This document shows, piece after piece, positions 26,841 through 35,110 of a stretch of DNA of 64,000 nucleotides. The DNA comes from CAYRDK01 sp043819345 (GTDB lineage Bacteria; Omnitrophota; Gorgyraeia; Velamenicoccales; Velamenicoccaceae): contig JBDREX010000018.1 of the NCBI GenBank assembly GCA_043819345.1, positions 28,096 through 92,095 on the forward strand. The letters run 5' to 3'. Every line of letters begins with the position of its first letter. The stretch's first letter is position 1. The notes below the pieces were generated by a model. It saw only the letters and a program-made list of their open reading frames with translations. It was not told the origin of the DNA and did not search any database. The position numbers were made by a program, and so were the translations under genes.

Positions 26841-27143
26841 ATGTTTGTTGTATCAAATTTATTAGCGGCTATTGCGCAAATTCTAGATGTTGTTTTGATG
26901 GCTTACTATTGGATTATTATCATCAGGGCCCTTGTCAGTTGGGTTAGTCCTGACCCGTTTAATCCCATCGTGCAATTTTTACAAACAGTCACGGAACCGG
27001 TTTTGTATCCCATCAGAAGAATGCTGCCTTTTTCGATGAGATTTGGAATTGATGTGTCGCCCATTATTGCTATTCTTATCCTTATGTTTGTCCGGTCTTT
27101 TCTGGTCAGAACGCTTTTGGATGTTAGTTTTCGCTTAAGATAG
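26841..27143 (+). CDS. YggT-family membrane protein
   Basis: A 100-residue protein with two hydrophobic regions (residues 5-35 and 68-90) flanking the signature SWVSPDPFNPIVQFLQTVTEPVLYPIRRMLP, which fixes the family. YggT proteins are inner-membrane proteins implicated in osmotic or potassium stress and cell-envelope integrity; the biochemical role is unknown. AAGGAAGGGGAGG upstream supplies the ribosome site. It is first in a tight run with the two CNNM/CBS proteins (8 bases to the next gene). Confidence 0.85.
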   Translation: MFVVSNLLAAIAQILDVVLMAYYWIIIIRALVSWVSPDPFNPIVQFLQTVTEPVLYPIRRMLPFSMRFGIDVSPIIAILILMFVRSFLVRTLLDVSFRLR

Positions 27144-27151
27144 AGGAGGTT

Positions 27152-28384
27152 ATGATCGGTTTGTCTTTAGTTTGGAAATTTGTCCTTCTTATTATCTTTT
27201 TAGCTTTTTCCGCTTTTTTCTCTGCTTCTGAAACAGCTCTGTTTTCTTTGGATTCCATCAAATTAAGACGGTTGTCACAAGGTGGAAAAGACACGTCTTT
27301 TATCATCAAGCTCTTAGAAAGTCCGATGCATCACTTAACTGCTATCCTTGCCGGGAATACTTTGGCAAATATTGCGGCTTCTGCTTTGATTACATATATT
27401 CTTATTGAGATGTTTGGCGTTAATGGGCTTTCAATTTCTATTGGCGTGACAACATTAATCCTGCTTGTTTTTGGTGAGGTAACGCCTAAAACATTGGCTA
27501 TTCATAATAGCGAAAGATTGTCTTATCTTTTTTCAAAACCTTTGTATTTTTTTAGCCGCCTGATTTCCCCGTTTTTAACTTTGGCTACGAAAATCTGTAA
27601 CGGTGTTATTTCTTTGCTGCATATCGAAATGAGACGTGAGCCAACATTGACTGAGGAAGAATTCAAAACAATTATGGAAGTTGGCCAACGTCATGGCGTT
27701 GTGGGAAAAAATGAAAAAGAGATGGTGCTTTCTGTATTGGAGTTGACAACAACGATTGCGCAGGAAGTTATGGTGCCGCGTACAGATATTAAAGCAGTCG
27801 CTTTTCATTGGGATATGGAAAAGATTAAAAATTTTGTTTCCCAGGCGAGGCATTCTAAAATCCCGGTTTATAAAGACTCCTACGACAATATTATTGGCAT
27901 GGTTTCCACCAAAGATCTTTTTTTGGAGTCCGGTAGCAGCCTAGTTGACATGGTTAAGCCGGTTGTTTTTGTTCCTCCCACGAAAAAGATTGATGAGCTA
28001 TTACAGGATTTTTATCGGCAAAAATCGAAAATGGCTATCGTGATTGATGAGTATGGCGGTACCAGTGGCCTGGTGACGCTAGAAGATATTTTAGAAGAGG
28101 TTTTTGGTGAGATCTACGATGAATTTGAAGTAGGTGAAAAACTGGTTGAATTATGCGCGGATGGCCGTTATAAAATTAGTGGGAAGACCCCTGTTTATCA
28201 GGTAAATGAAGATTGTAATTTATCTATTGCGCCGGGTGATTATGAAACAATCGCTGGCTTCTTATTGCATGCCTTCGGCAAGATTCCTGTCGAAGGGGAG
28301 CGCATTAAGGCAGCAAATGCTACTTTTATTATTGAAAAGGTGGTGGGGCGGCGGATTAAGAGCATTATATTGGAGCTGAAATGA
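27152..28384 (+). CDS. CNNM/CBS/CorC-domain transporter-like protein (HlyC/CorC family)
   Basis: A 410-residue membrane protein. Residues 1-180 are the CNNM (DUF21) domain with about four hydrophobic segments and the SASETALFSLD motif. Residues 205-330 are a CBS pair (EVMVPRTDIKAV, HSKIPVYKDSYDNIIGMVSTKDL, IVIDEYGGTSGLVTLEDILEEVFGEI). The last 75 residues are the CorC_HlyC domain (YKISGKTPVYQVNEDCNL). Homologues are linked to magnesium or cobalt efflux and sodium-coupled Mg transport. GAGGAGG precedes the ATG. It overlaps the next gene by four bases (ATGA), so the two are translationally coupled. Confidence 0.88.
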   Translation: MIGLSLVWKFVLLIIFLAFSAFFSASETALFSLDSIKLRRLSQGGKDTSFIIKLLESPMHHLTAILAGNTLANIAASALITYILIEMFGVNGLSISIGVTTLILLVFGEVTPKTLAIHNSERLSYLFSKPLYFFSRLISPFLTLATKICNGVISLLHIEMRREPTLTEEEFKTIMEVGQRHGVVGKNEKEMVLSVLELTTTIAQEVMVPRTDIKAVAFHWDMEKIKNFVSQARHSKIPVYKDSYDNIIGMVSTKDLFLESGSSLVDMVKPVVFVPPTKKIDELLQDFYRQKSKMAIVIDEYGGTSGLVTLEDILEEVFGEIYDEFEVGEKLVELCADGRYKISGKTPVYQVNEDCNLSIAPGDYETIAGFLLHAFGKIPVEGERIKAANATFIIEKVVGRRIKSIILELK

Positions 28385-29370
28385 TCTATTTGTTATTGTT
28401 AATCCTTTTGGCGCTTTTTTCGGAAGGGTTTTTTTCGGGGGCTGAGACCGCTTTTATTTCTGTTAATTTTTTAAAACTTACCCATCTAATCGAGAAAAAG
28501 AATAAACGCGCTATGCGTGTTCATAACCTTTTGAAAAAGCCTGAGCGCCTGTTGATCACAACTTTGATAGGAACTAATATTTCTGTCGTTATCTCTTCGG
28601 CATGCGCGACCGTTTTATTTTCTCAAATCAGCAAATCGTATAGCGCGTTAATGGCAACAATTGTCATGACGCCGCTTTCATTTATTTTTTGCCAGCTTCT
28701 TCCTAAGACGATTTTTCGTAATCGCGCTAATCAGATTGTATTACAAGTAGCTGGGCCGTTAAGTTTTATTGAAAAGTTATTTTTACCCTTAGTCAGTTTT
28801 TTTAGTTTTTTTGCAAAGTCTGTCGCTAAGATTGTGAATCCTAGGGGTGTCAAAAAGAATCCTTTTTTGACAAAAGACGAGATTAAATCTCTAATTAAAG
28901 ATATTTCCAAAGAAGGTGTTTTAGAGGTGCATGAGAAAGACGCTATTGAAGAGATATTTGATCTGACGCTGACCAAGGCTGCGGACGTTATGGTTTCTTT
29001 AGAAGAGGCTGTGCGTGTTGATTTTTCAGAAGGAGTGGAAAGCATTAAGCAGAAATGTCGCGCACATCGTTTTACCCGTTTTCCCGTTTTTGATGGTGAA
29101 CAGTTAAAAGGCGTTATTAATGTCTTTGATATCTTTTTTTTCCTTCAGAACAATATTGCTGGAGATAATCAGAATTGGCACAATCTTATCAGGTCAATTA
29201 TTCGGGTTGACAGTAGCGAGAGTTTGGATAAGGTGTTTGCCAAGATGCAGCCTAATAAGGAAACCATGGCTGCTGTGTTCAAAGGGGGAAAAGCCGTTGG
29301 CATTATTACCATGGAAGACCTTATGGAAGATATTGAAGTTAAATTGACTTCTTTGCGTACGAGCAAGTGA
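28381..29370 (+). CDS. CNNM/CBS protein lacking the CorC_HlyC domain
   Basis: A 329-residue paralogue of the preceding protein: CNNM membrane domain with SGAETAFISVNFLKL at the N terminus, then a CBS pair (ADVMVSLEEAVRVDF, HRFTRFPVFDGEQLKGVINVFDI, AVFKGGKAVGIITMEDLMEDIEVKL). It stops right after the second CBS domain, so the C-terminal CorC_HlyC domain of its partner is absent. It starts inside the stop of the upstream gene (ATGA). The pair probably forms a heteromeric Mg/Co transport or regulatory unit. Division of labour between a full and a short CNNM protein is inferred. Confidence 0.86.
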   Translation: MIYLLLLILLALFSEGFFSGAETAFISVNFLKLTHLIEKKNKRAMRVHNLLKKPERLLITTLIGTNISVVISSACATVLFSQISKSYSALMATIVMTPLSFIFCQLLPKTIFRNRANQIVLQVAGPLSFIEKLFLPLVSFFSFFAKSVAKIVNPRGVKKNPFLTKDEIKSLIKDISKEGVLEVHEKDAIEEIFDLTLTKAADVMVSLEEAVRVDFSEGVESIKQKCRAHRFTRFPVFDGEQLKGVINVFDIFFFLQNNIAGDNQNWHNLIRSIIRVDSSESLDKVFAKMQPNKETMAAVFKGGKAVGIITMEDLMEDIEVKLTSLRTSK

Positions 29371-29395
29371 GTTTAGTTAACGATGGAGTGATATA

Positions 29396-30571
29396 ATGAA
29401 TTTTTTTCGCGCTGTTATTATAGCTGTGTGTGTGCTTTTTACCGGCCTGATTATTTGTGGCAGAATGAACACAGCCTATGCTGGAGATGCGTCTCCCTTG
29501 GTAAAGGTTTTTTTCTCCCCGCATTGTAAAAGCTGTATCAGGGCCATTCATGATGTGATTGAGCCTTTGTCGCGTAAATATGCCGGGCAGGTTAGTTGGG
29601 AATATTTTGATCTGTCCAGGCAGAAAAATTATAGTGCTTTTCTGGATTTAGAGAAAAAAACGGGCAGAAATTTGGGTAGTCCGACGGTTGTTATTGGACA
29701 AAAAGTTATTGTTGGCCTTTCGGATATAGCAGATTTATTGGAAAAAGAGATTGATGATGCTTTGCAATTAAGGCCTTTGCCATTTCTTTTAAATTCTTCT
29801 ACATTAAGTATTTTTGAGCGGTTTAAATCTTTTGGGCCCCTAACGATTATATCGGCGGGTTTTGTTGATGGTTTTAATCCTTGTGCTTTTACGGTTGTTG
29901 TCTTTTTTATGTCGTTCTTGACAGTTATGGGTTATAAAAGGCGAGAGATGGCTTTGATTGGCATTGTCTATATTTTTGCAGTTTTTACGACATACCTTTT
30001 ACTGGGCTTTGGTTTTTTTTCAGCGTTGTATCAATTCCGCTATTTTTATCTTTTTTCCAGGATTATGTACGTGCTCATAGGCTTATTAAGTTTTACGTTA
30101 GGTTACTATGCCCTTAGAGATTACTTCATATATAGAAAAACCGGAAAAACAGAAGGCCTCGCTTTGCAATTACCAAAAATTATCAAAAAGAAGATTCATT
30201 CAATTGTTGGCCGGTATTACAGAAAAAGCAGCAAGGTTCAAACAAGAGCCCTGTTTGGGCTGGTTTTAAGTGCTCTTGTGGTTGGGTTTTTAGTGTCTTT
30301 ATTGGAAGCTGTTTGCACGGGCCAAATGTATTTACCGGTTATTATTTTTGTTTTAAAAGAGGGGGCTTTGCGGGCGCGCGCTATTTCCTATCTGTTCGTC
30401 TATAACTTGATGTTTATTTTGCCATTGATTATTGTGTTTGTTTTAGCTCTTGTTGGAGTGTCTTCACGGCAATTTGAATTGTGGGCCCGAAAACAGCTCA
30501 AACTTATTAAACTTGCTATGGCTGCTGTGTTTTTTGCTCTTGGCCTTGTTTTGCTTATGGGCATTTATTAA
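29396..30571 (+). CDS. Periplasmic thioredoxin-like domain fused to DsbD/CcdA-type membrane domain
   Basis: A 391-residue protein. Signal/anchor at residues 5-30, then a thioredoxin-like domain (about 35-125) with CKSC active site (FFSPHCKSC) and a cis-Pro motif GSPT. From about 145 on lies a six-to-eight helix membrane domain with the paired cysteines of the CcdA/DsbD family, in DGFNPCAF and EAVCTGQMYLP. CcdA/DsbD proteins carry electrons from cytoplasmic thioredoxin across the membrane to periplasmic thiols; here the first acceptor appears fused in cis at the N terminus, the reverse of E. coli DsbD where the Trx domain is C-terminal. SD GGAG precedes the ATG. Confidence 0.82.
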   Translation: MNFFRAVIIAVCVLFTGLIICGRMNTAYAGDASPLVKVFFSPHCKSCIRAIHDVIEPLSRKYAGQVSWEYFDLSRQKNYSAFLDLEKKTGRNLGSPTVVIGQKVIVGLSDIADLLEKEIDDALQLRPLPFLLNSSTLSIFERFKSFGPLTIISAGFVDGFNPCAFTVVVFFMSFLTVMGYKRREMALIGIVYIFAVFTTYLLLGFGFFSALYQFRYFYLFSRIMYVLIGLLSFTLGYYALRDYFIYRKTGKTEGLALQLPKIIKKKIHSIVGRYYRKSSKVQTRALFGLVLSALVVGFLVSLLEAVCTGQMYLPVIIFVLKEGALRARAISYLFVYNLMFILPLIIVFVLALVGVSSRQFELWARKQLKLIKLAMAAVFFALGLVLLMGIY

Positions 30572-30730
30572 TAGTATCCGTCCATGCCGGAAATCCTTTT
30601 TAAAATTATACTTGCTAAATGGGGCCAGATATATTATATTGTCGGTCAATATTCTTTTTGGCCTGGGTGTTCAATCGAGGCCTAATTTCATATAAAACTT
30701 GTGGCAATTTTTTAAAGAGAGGGAGGAAAG

Positions 30731-32830
30731 ATGTTTAATCTGTTGTGGTTAGCGCCAATGGGTTCTGTTTTGGCGCTTGGTTTTGCGGTGCATTTGGCGA
30801 TCTCTATTATGAAACATAAGGAGGGTACGCCAAAGATGATCAGCATTGCGCAGGCGGTTAGAGATGGTGCCGGGGCATATTTAAGGAGGCAGTATACGAC
30901 TGTTGCGATTTTCTTTGCTGTTGTGTTTGTGATTCTTTTATTCCTTGTCAAGTCAGGGCATTTATCCATGGCTGTTCCTTTTGCATTTTTAACAGGCGGT
31001 CTATTTTCTGGGTTGTGTGGATTTTTAGGAATGAAGATGGCGACAAATTCCAGCGCGCGGACAGCCCATGCGGCTCAGAAGAGCTTGAATAGTGGTTTGA
31101 GAATTGCTTTTTCAGGCGGTGCTGTTATGGGGCTCATGGTTGTTGGATTTGGTCTATTAGATTTGAGTATCTGGTATTTTGGCCTTGATTGGTGGTACAG
31201 CAATCATCCATTGCCGGACGGCATGGAGAAGCTTACAGTAATTACTTCTACTATGCTTTGTTTTGGTATGGGGGCTAGTTCGCAGGCTCTTTTTGCTAGA
31301 GTTGGCGGCGGGATTTTCACTAAGGCGGCTGATGTGGGCGCGGATTTAGTTGGCAAAGTGGAAGCGGGTATTCCGGAAGATGACCCGAGAAATCCGGCGG
31401 TTATCGCTGATAATGTCGGCGATAATGTGGGTGATGTGGCTGGTATGGGCGCGGATTTGTACGAGTCTTATGTTGGTTCAATTGTTGCGACATCCGCTTT
31501 AGGTGTGGCAGCCGGTTTAGGAGTAGGCGGTGTTACGGTGCCGATGGTTATGGCGGCGGTAGGGGTTTTGGCTTCTATCATAGGTACTTATTTGGTTCGC
31601 AGCAAAGAAGAGGCGACACAGGCAGCGCTTTTATGGGCGCTAAGAAAAGGTATCTTTGGAACGGCGATTATGATTTTAATCGCTTGTTATCCTTTGGTTC
31701 GTTTTACGTTGGGTGTTCAACATATGGGCGTGTATTGGTCTATTTTTGCCGGATTACTTGCAGGCGTGATCTTAGGGATTTCAACGGAGTTTTATACATC
31801 AAGTGGCTACTCTCCGACAAAAAAAGTTGCGGATGCATCTTTGACCGGGCCGGCAACTGTTATTATAGCGGGGATGTCAGTGGGTATGATGTCTACCATT
31901 ATTCCGATTCTTGTTGTTTGCGGTGCTGTTTTGGCAAGTTTTTACCTGGCAGGCGGGGCGACAAACTATAGTGCTGGCCTGTATGGTGTTGCGATCTCAG
32001 CAGTGGGAATGTTGTCAACGCTGGGCATGACGCTTGCTACAGATGCTTATGGGCCTATCGCGGATAATGCGGGAGGCAATGCGCAGATGGCGGAGCTTGG
32101 GGCTGAAGTGCGTAAAAGAACAGATGCCCTTGATTCGTTGGGAAATACGACAGCTGCAACGGGCAAGGGTTTTGCTATTGGTTCTGCTGCGTTAACAGCT
32201 CTGGCACTTATTGCGGCTTTTCATGAACAGGTGACGATGGCCGGAAAAACACTGGATTTATCTTTGATGAATCCTCGCGTTATTATCGGTTTGCTTTTAG
32301 GCGGGATGATGCCGTTTGCTTTCTGTGCTTTGACGATGCAGGCGGTAGGCCGTGCGGCTTCTAAGATTGTTGTAGAAGTTCGCAGGCAGTTTAAGGAAAT
32401 TCTAGGGCTTATGGAAGGAAAAGCTAAGCCGGATTACGCGGGTTGCGTGCTTATCGCGACAACAGCTGCTCAGAAGGAAATGGTTGTCCCGGCTCTTTTG
32501 GCGATTTGTGCGCCTATTGTTGTGGGATTGTTGGTAGGTATTGAGGCGCAGGCAGGTTTATTGATTGGCGCGACGGTTACAGGTTTTGTATTAGCTGTTA
32601 TGATGGCTAATGCCGGCGGCACATGGGACAATGCTAAGAAATATATTGAAGAAGGTCATTACGGCGGCAAAGGCTCTTATTCTCATAAGGCCGCGGTTGT
32701 GGGCGATACTGTCGGAGATCCTTTTAAAGATACGTCAGGGCCGTCTTTGAATATCTTAATTAAGCTGATGTCTATGGTGTCTATTGTTTTTGTGTCATTT
32801 GTTATTGCTTATACGTTGTTTAAGCAATAA
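30731..32830 (+). CDS. hppA: Membrane-bound ion-translocating pyrophosphatase
   Basis: A 699-residue polytopic protein with about 16 hydrophobic segments. It hydrolyses pyrophosphate and pumps H+ or Na+ across the membrane. Substrate-site motifs are intact: KAADVGADLVGKVE, DNVGDNVGDVAGMGADLYESY and DTVGDPFKDTSGPS. The segment LGNTTAATGKGFAIGSA has Ala where K+-independent enzymes carry Lys, so it should be the K+-dependent class; H+ versus Na+ cannot be settled by eye. The start is behind GAGAGGGAGG. It stands alone with its own terminator. Confidence 0.93.
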   Translation: MFNLLWLAPMGSVLALGFAVHLAISIMKHKEGTPKMISIAQAVRDGAGAYLRRQYTTVAIFFAVVFVILLFLVKSGHLSMAVPFAFLTGGLFSGLCGFLGMKMATNSSARTAHAAQKSLNSGLRIAFSGGAVMGLMVVGFGLLDLSIWYFGLDWWYSNHPLPDGMEKLTVITSTMLCFGMGASSQALFARVGGGIFTKAADVGADLVGKVEAGIPEDDPRNPAVIADNVGDNVGDVAGMGADLYESYVGSIVATSALGVAAGLGVGGVTVPMVMAAVGVLASIIGTYLVRSKEEATQAALLWALRKGIFGTAIMILIACYPLVRFTLGVQHMGVYWSIFAGLLAGVILGISTEFYTSSGYSPTKKVADASLTGPATVIIAGMSVGMMSTIIPILVVCGAVLASFYLAGGATNYSAGLYGVAISAVGMLSTLGMTLATDAYGPIADNAGGNAQMAELGAEVRKRTDALDSLGNTTAATGKGFAIGSAALTALALIAAFHEQVTMAGKTLDLSLMNPRVIIGLLLGGMMPFAFCALTMQAVGRAASKIVVEVRRQFKEILGLMEGKAKPDYAGCVLIATTAAQKEMVVPALLAICAPIVVGLLVGIEAQAGLLIGATVTGFVLAVMMANAGGTWDNAKKYIEEGHYGGKGSYSHKAAVVGDTVGDPFKDTSGPSLNILIKLMSMVSIVFVSFVIAYTLFKQ

Positions 32831-32857
32831 TTCTTTTGAATTTATTCAATTGGTTTA

Positions 32858-32899
32858 TAAAGAGCCTTCTAGAACAATGCTAGAAGGCTCTTTATTTTT
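32858..32899 (+). terminator. Rho-independent terminator after hppA
   Basis: A 15-bp perfect stem (32858-32872 with 32880-32894), 7-base loop, then TTTTT. It is one of the strongest hairpins in the window. Confidence 0.95.
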
Positions 32900-32968
32900 G
32901 GCAGCAGAGGAACTTAAGGATGTGGAGTTTCAATAAGCTATAGTAGGCAATGGTGCTATAATAATGCG

Positions 32969-34690
32969 ATGAAATTTTTACCTGTTAATAGAAAAGAAAT
33001 GCGGGAACGCGGCTGGCAGGAACTGGATATCATTTTTGTGACAGCTGATGCCTATTGCGATCATCCAAGCTTTGGTGTGGCGCTTCTTTCACGTTTTTTG
33101 GAGCGGGAGGGCTATAGGGTTGGGATTATTGCTCAGCCAGATTGGCGCCGGAAGGATGATTTCTTAAAATTAGGCCGTCCAAAATTATTTTTTGGTGTCA
33201 CGGCTGGAAATCTTGATTCTATGCTGAGTATTTATACTTCTTTTATGAATTTAAGAAAAATTGATAAGTATTCACCGGGTGGCGTTGTTGGTTTGCGCCC
33301 GAAAATGCCGACTATTGTATATACTAACAGAATTAAGGAGGTTTTTTCTGATTGTCCTATTATTATTGGAGGATTAGAAGCAAGTTTACGCAGGCTCGCA
33401 TATTATGATTTTTGGTCGGACAAGGTTAGGCGTTCTATTCTCTTTGATTCAAAAGCGGACATGTTAATTTATGGTATGGCTGAGCGGCAGATTCTAGAGG
33501 TTGCCTCTCGTCTTAAGGCTGGAGAAAAAGTAACCAGTTTAAATGATGTTCGTGGAACCGTTATTGCCAGAAGCGATATATCGTTTTTGAAAAATTATGC
33601 CTTATTGCCTGATTTTGCGCAGGTAGCCACAGATAAGCAAAGTTTTATAGAGGCGTTTAATCTTTACAGTGCCCAGATCAATCCTTTTAAGGCGCGTGCG
33701 ATTGTTCAGAAAACAGATGATCGATTTTGTATCCAATTGCCGCCGGCTTTACCGTTGACGCAAGCGCAAATGGACAATATTTATGATAGTGCTTTTTGTC
33801 GTAAGTCCCATCCCATGTATGAAAAATTTGGCGGTGTTCCAGCGATGAAAACGATAGAAACATCAATCACGAGCCATCGCGGATGTTGCGGCAGTTGTTC
33901 TTTTTGTTCGCTTGCGTTTCATCAAGGGCGATTTATTCAAAGCCGCAGCATTTCTTCTATTGTTAAAGAGGCAAAACTTATTGCGCGGCAACCGGAATTC
34001 AATGGCGTTATCTCTGATGTTGGGGCGGCAACGGCAAATATGTACGGAGTTCATTGCCTTCTCGATGAAGGGTGTTTAAAACAGAATTGTCTTTTTCCGG
34101 AAATTTGCCCGAATCTTAAACAGGAATTTGGTAAGCAGGTTCAAATGTTGAAAGCACTGCGTTTGGTAGATGGTGTAAAGCAGGTTTATATCCAGAGCGG
34201 TATCCGATATGATCTCTTGTTGTGTCCTGGTGCTGATGAATATGTAGAACAGTTGTGCCGTTATCATGTTAGCGGGCAATTAAAAGTTGCTCCGGAACAC
34301 GCCTGTGGTGATGTTTTGCGCCTGATGCGTAAACCCGTGTTTGCGAAATATAAACAATTTGTTGAAATTTTTTCGGGTTTGAGTAAAAAGGTTCGCAAAG
34401 AACTTTTCTTGATCCCATATTTTATTACGGCGCATCCGGGTTGTGGCCTAAAATCGGCACGCAAGTTGGCAGCTTTTGTTAACAAGATGGGGTTTAAGCC
34501 AGAACAGATACAGGATTTTATCCCTTTGCCAATGACGCGTTCTAATTGTATGTATTATACCGGTTCTGATCCAGAGACCGGAAAACCGCTTTATGTTGCT
34601 AAAAACAAATCAGATAGGATGAAACAAAGAACATTAATTCAGGGCCCTAATGCGAAAAGCTACAATAGATTAAGGAAAAACGGCTGTTGA
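32969..34690 (+). CDS. ygiQ: YgiQ-family radical SAM protein
   Basis: A 573-residue protein with an N-terminal B12-binding-like Rossmann region (DVIFVTADAYCDHPSFGVALLSRFLE) and a radical SAM core at about 300 onward with C-x3-C-x2-C (GCCGSCSFC). Conserved YgiQ blocks include IIIGGLEASLRRLAYYDFWSD, YIQSGIRYDLLL, KVAPEHACGDVLRLMRKP and a C-terminal QDFIPLPMT. Function in the family is unknown. E. coli YgiQ is longer (about 740); this member lacks most of the C-terminal extension. An extended -10 (TGcTATAAT, 32954-32962) ends six bases before the ATG and there is no SD, so the mRNA is probably leaderless. Confidence 0.88.
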   Translation: MKFLPVNRKEMRERGWQELDIIFVTADAYCDHPSFGVALLSRFLEREGYRVGIIAQPDWRRKDDFLKLGRPKLFFGVTAGNLDSMLSIYTSFMNLRKIDKYSPGGVVGLRPKMPTIVYTNRIKEVFSDCPIIIGGLEASLRRLAYYDFWSDKVRRSILFDSKADMLIYGMAERQILEVASRLKAGEKVTSLNDVRGTVIARSDISFLKNYALLPDFAQVATDKQSFIEAFNLYSAQINPFKARAIVQKTDDRFCIQLPPALPLTQAQMDNIYDSAFCRKSHPMYEKFGGVPAMKTIETSITSHRGCCGSCSFCSLAFHQGRFIQSRSISSIVKEAKLIARQPEFNGVISDVGAATANMYGVHCLLDEGCLKQNCLFPEICPNLKQEFGKQVQMLKALRLVDGVKQVYIQSGIRYDLLLCPGADEYVEQLCRYHVSGQLKVAPEHACGDVLRLMRKPVFAKYKQFVEIFSGLSKKVRKELFLIPYFITAHPGCGLKSARKLAAFVNKMGFKPEQIQDFIPLPMTRSNCMYYTGSDPETGKPLYVAKNKSDRMKQRTLIQGPNAKSYNRLRKNGC

Positions 34691-34733
34691 TAACGTGAAA
34701 AAATGTTCCTTGTGGCCTCGCCCAGGAATTTTC

Positions 34734-34761
34734 TTGACTTAAGAGAGGGTTCCTCTATAAT
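34734..34761 (+). promoter_or_regulatory. Strong sigma70-type promoter of feoAB
   Basis: TTGACT (34734-34739), 16-base spacer, TATAAT (34756-34761). The feoA ATG begins eight bases after the -10, so transcription should start at or next to the start codon. No Fur-type palindrome is evident around it. Confidence 0.8.
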
Positions 34762-34769
34762 CGTAAGAT

Positions 34770-35021
34770 ATGAGTTCCGCAAAAATTATATCCCATATTC
34801 CTCTCACGAAGCTTAAAAAAGGCCTGAGAGCAAAGGTTGTTGAGATTTCCTCTGGCAAGCAGGCTGCCCATCGGCTTTCAACGCTGGGTATTCGCTTGGG
34901 TGGTTATGTTGTAAAAGTCAGCGCTTTTGCTTTAAAAGGGCCTGTAACTGTTAAAGTTGGTTCTTCAGTAATCGCTTTGGGTCATGGTATGGCTGAGAAG
35001 GTGATTGTTGAGCTACTTTAA
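34770..35021 (+). CDS. feoA: Ferrous iron transport protein FeoA
   Basis: An 83-residue SH3-like protein (LTKLKKGLRAKVVEI, AHRLSTLGIRLGGYVVKV, ALKGPVTVKVGSSVIALGHGMAEKVIV), the usual FeoA length. It acts at the cytoplasmic face with FeoB in Fe2+ uptake. The feoB gene starts 89 bases downstream in the same direction. The gene has no SD and lies directly behind a strong promoter, suggesting a leaderless transcript. Confidence 0.9.
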   Translation: MSSAKIISHIPLTKLKKGLRAKVVEISSGKQAAHRLSTLGIRLGGYVVKVSAFALKGPVTVKVGSSVIALGHGMAEKVIVELL

Positions 35022-35110
35022 GTTGAGCCATTTTATTATCTTCTGTGATGCTTTAGCCTATTGAATCCTGATTAGTTTAGTCTGCGCTATTAAAAATATT
35101 ATTAAAAAAT

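Noticed and set aside
28731..29045. 104-codon - strand frame inside the second CNNM gene
   Set aside because: It is Ser-rich and antisense to a conserved CBS region; a composition artefact.
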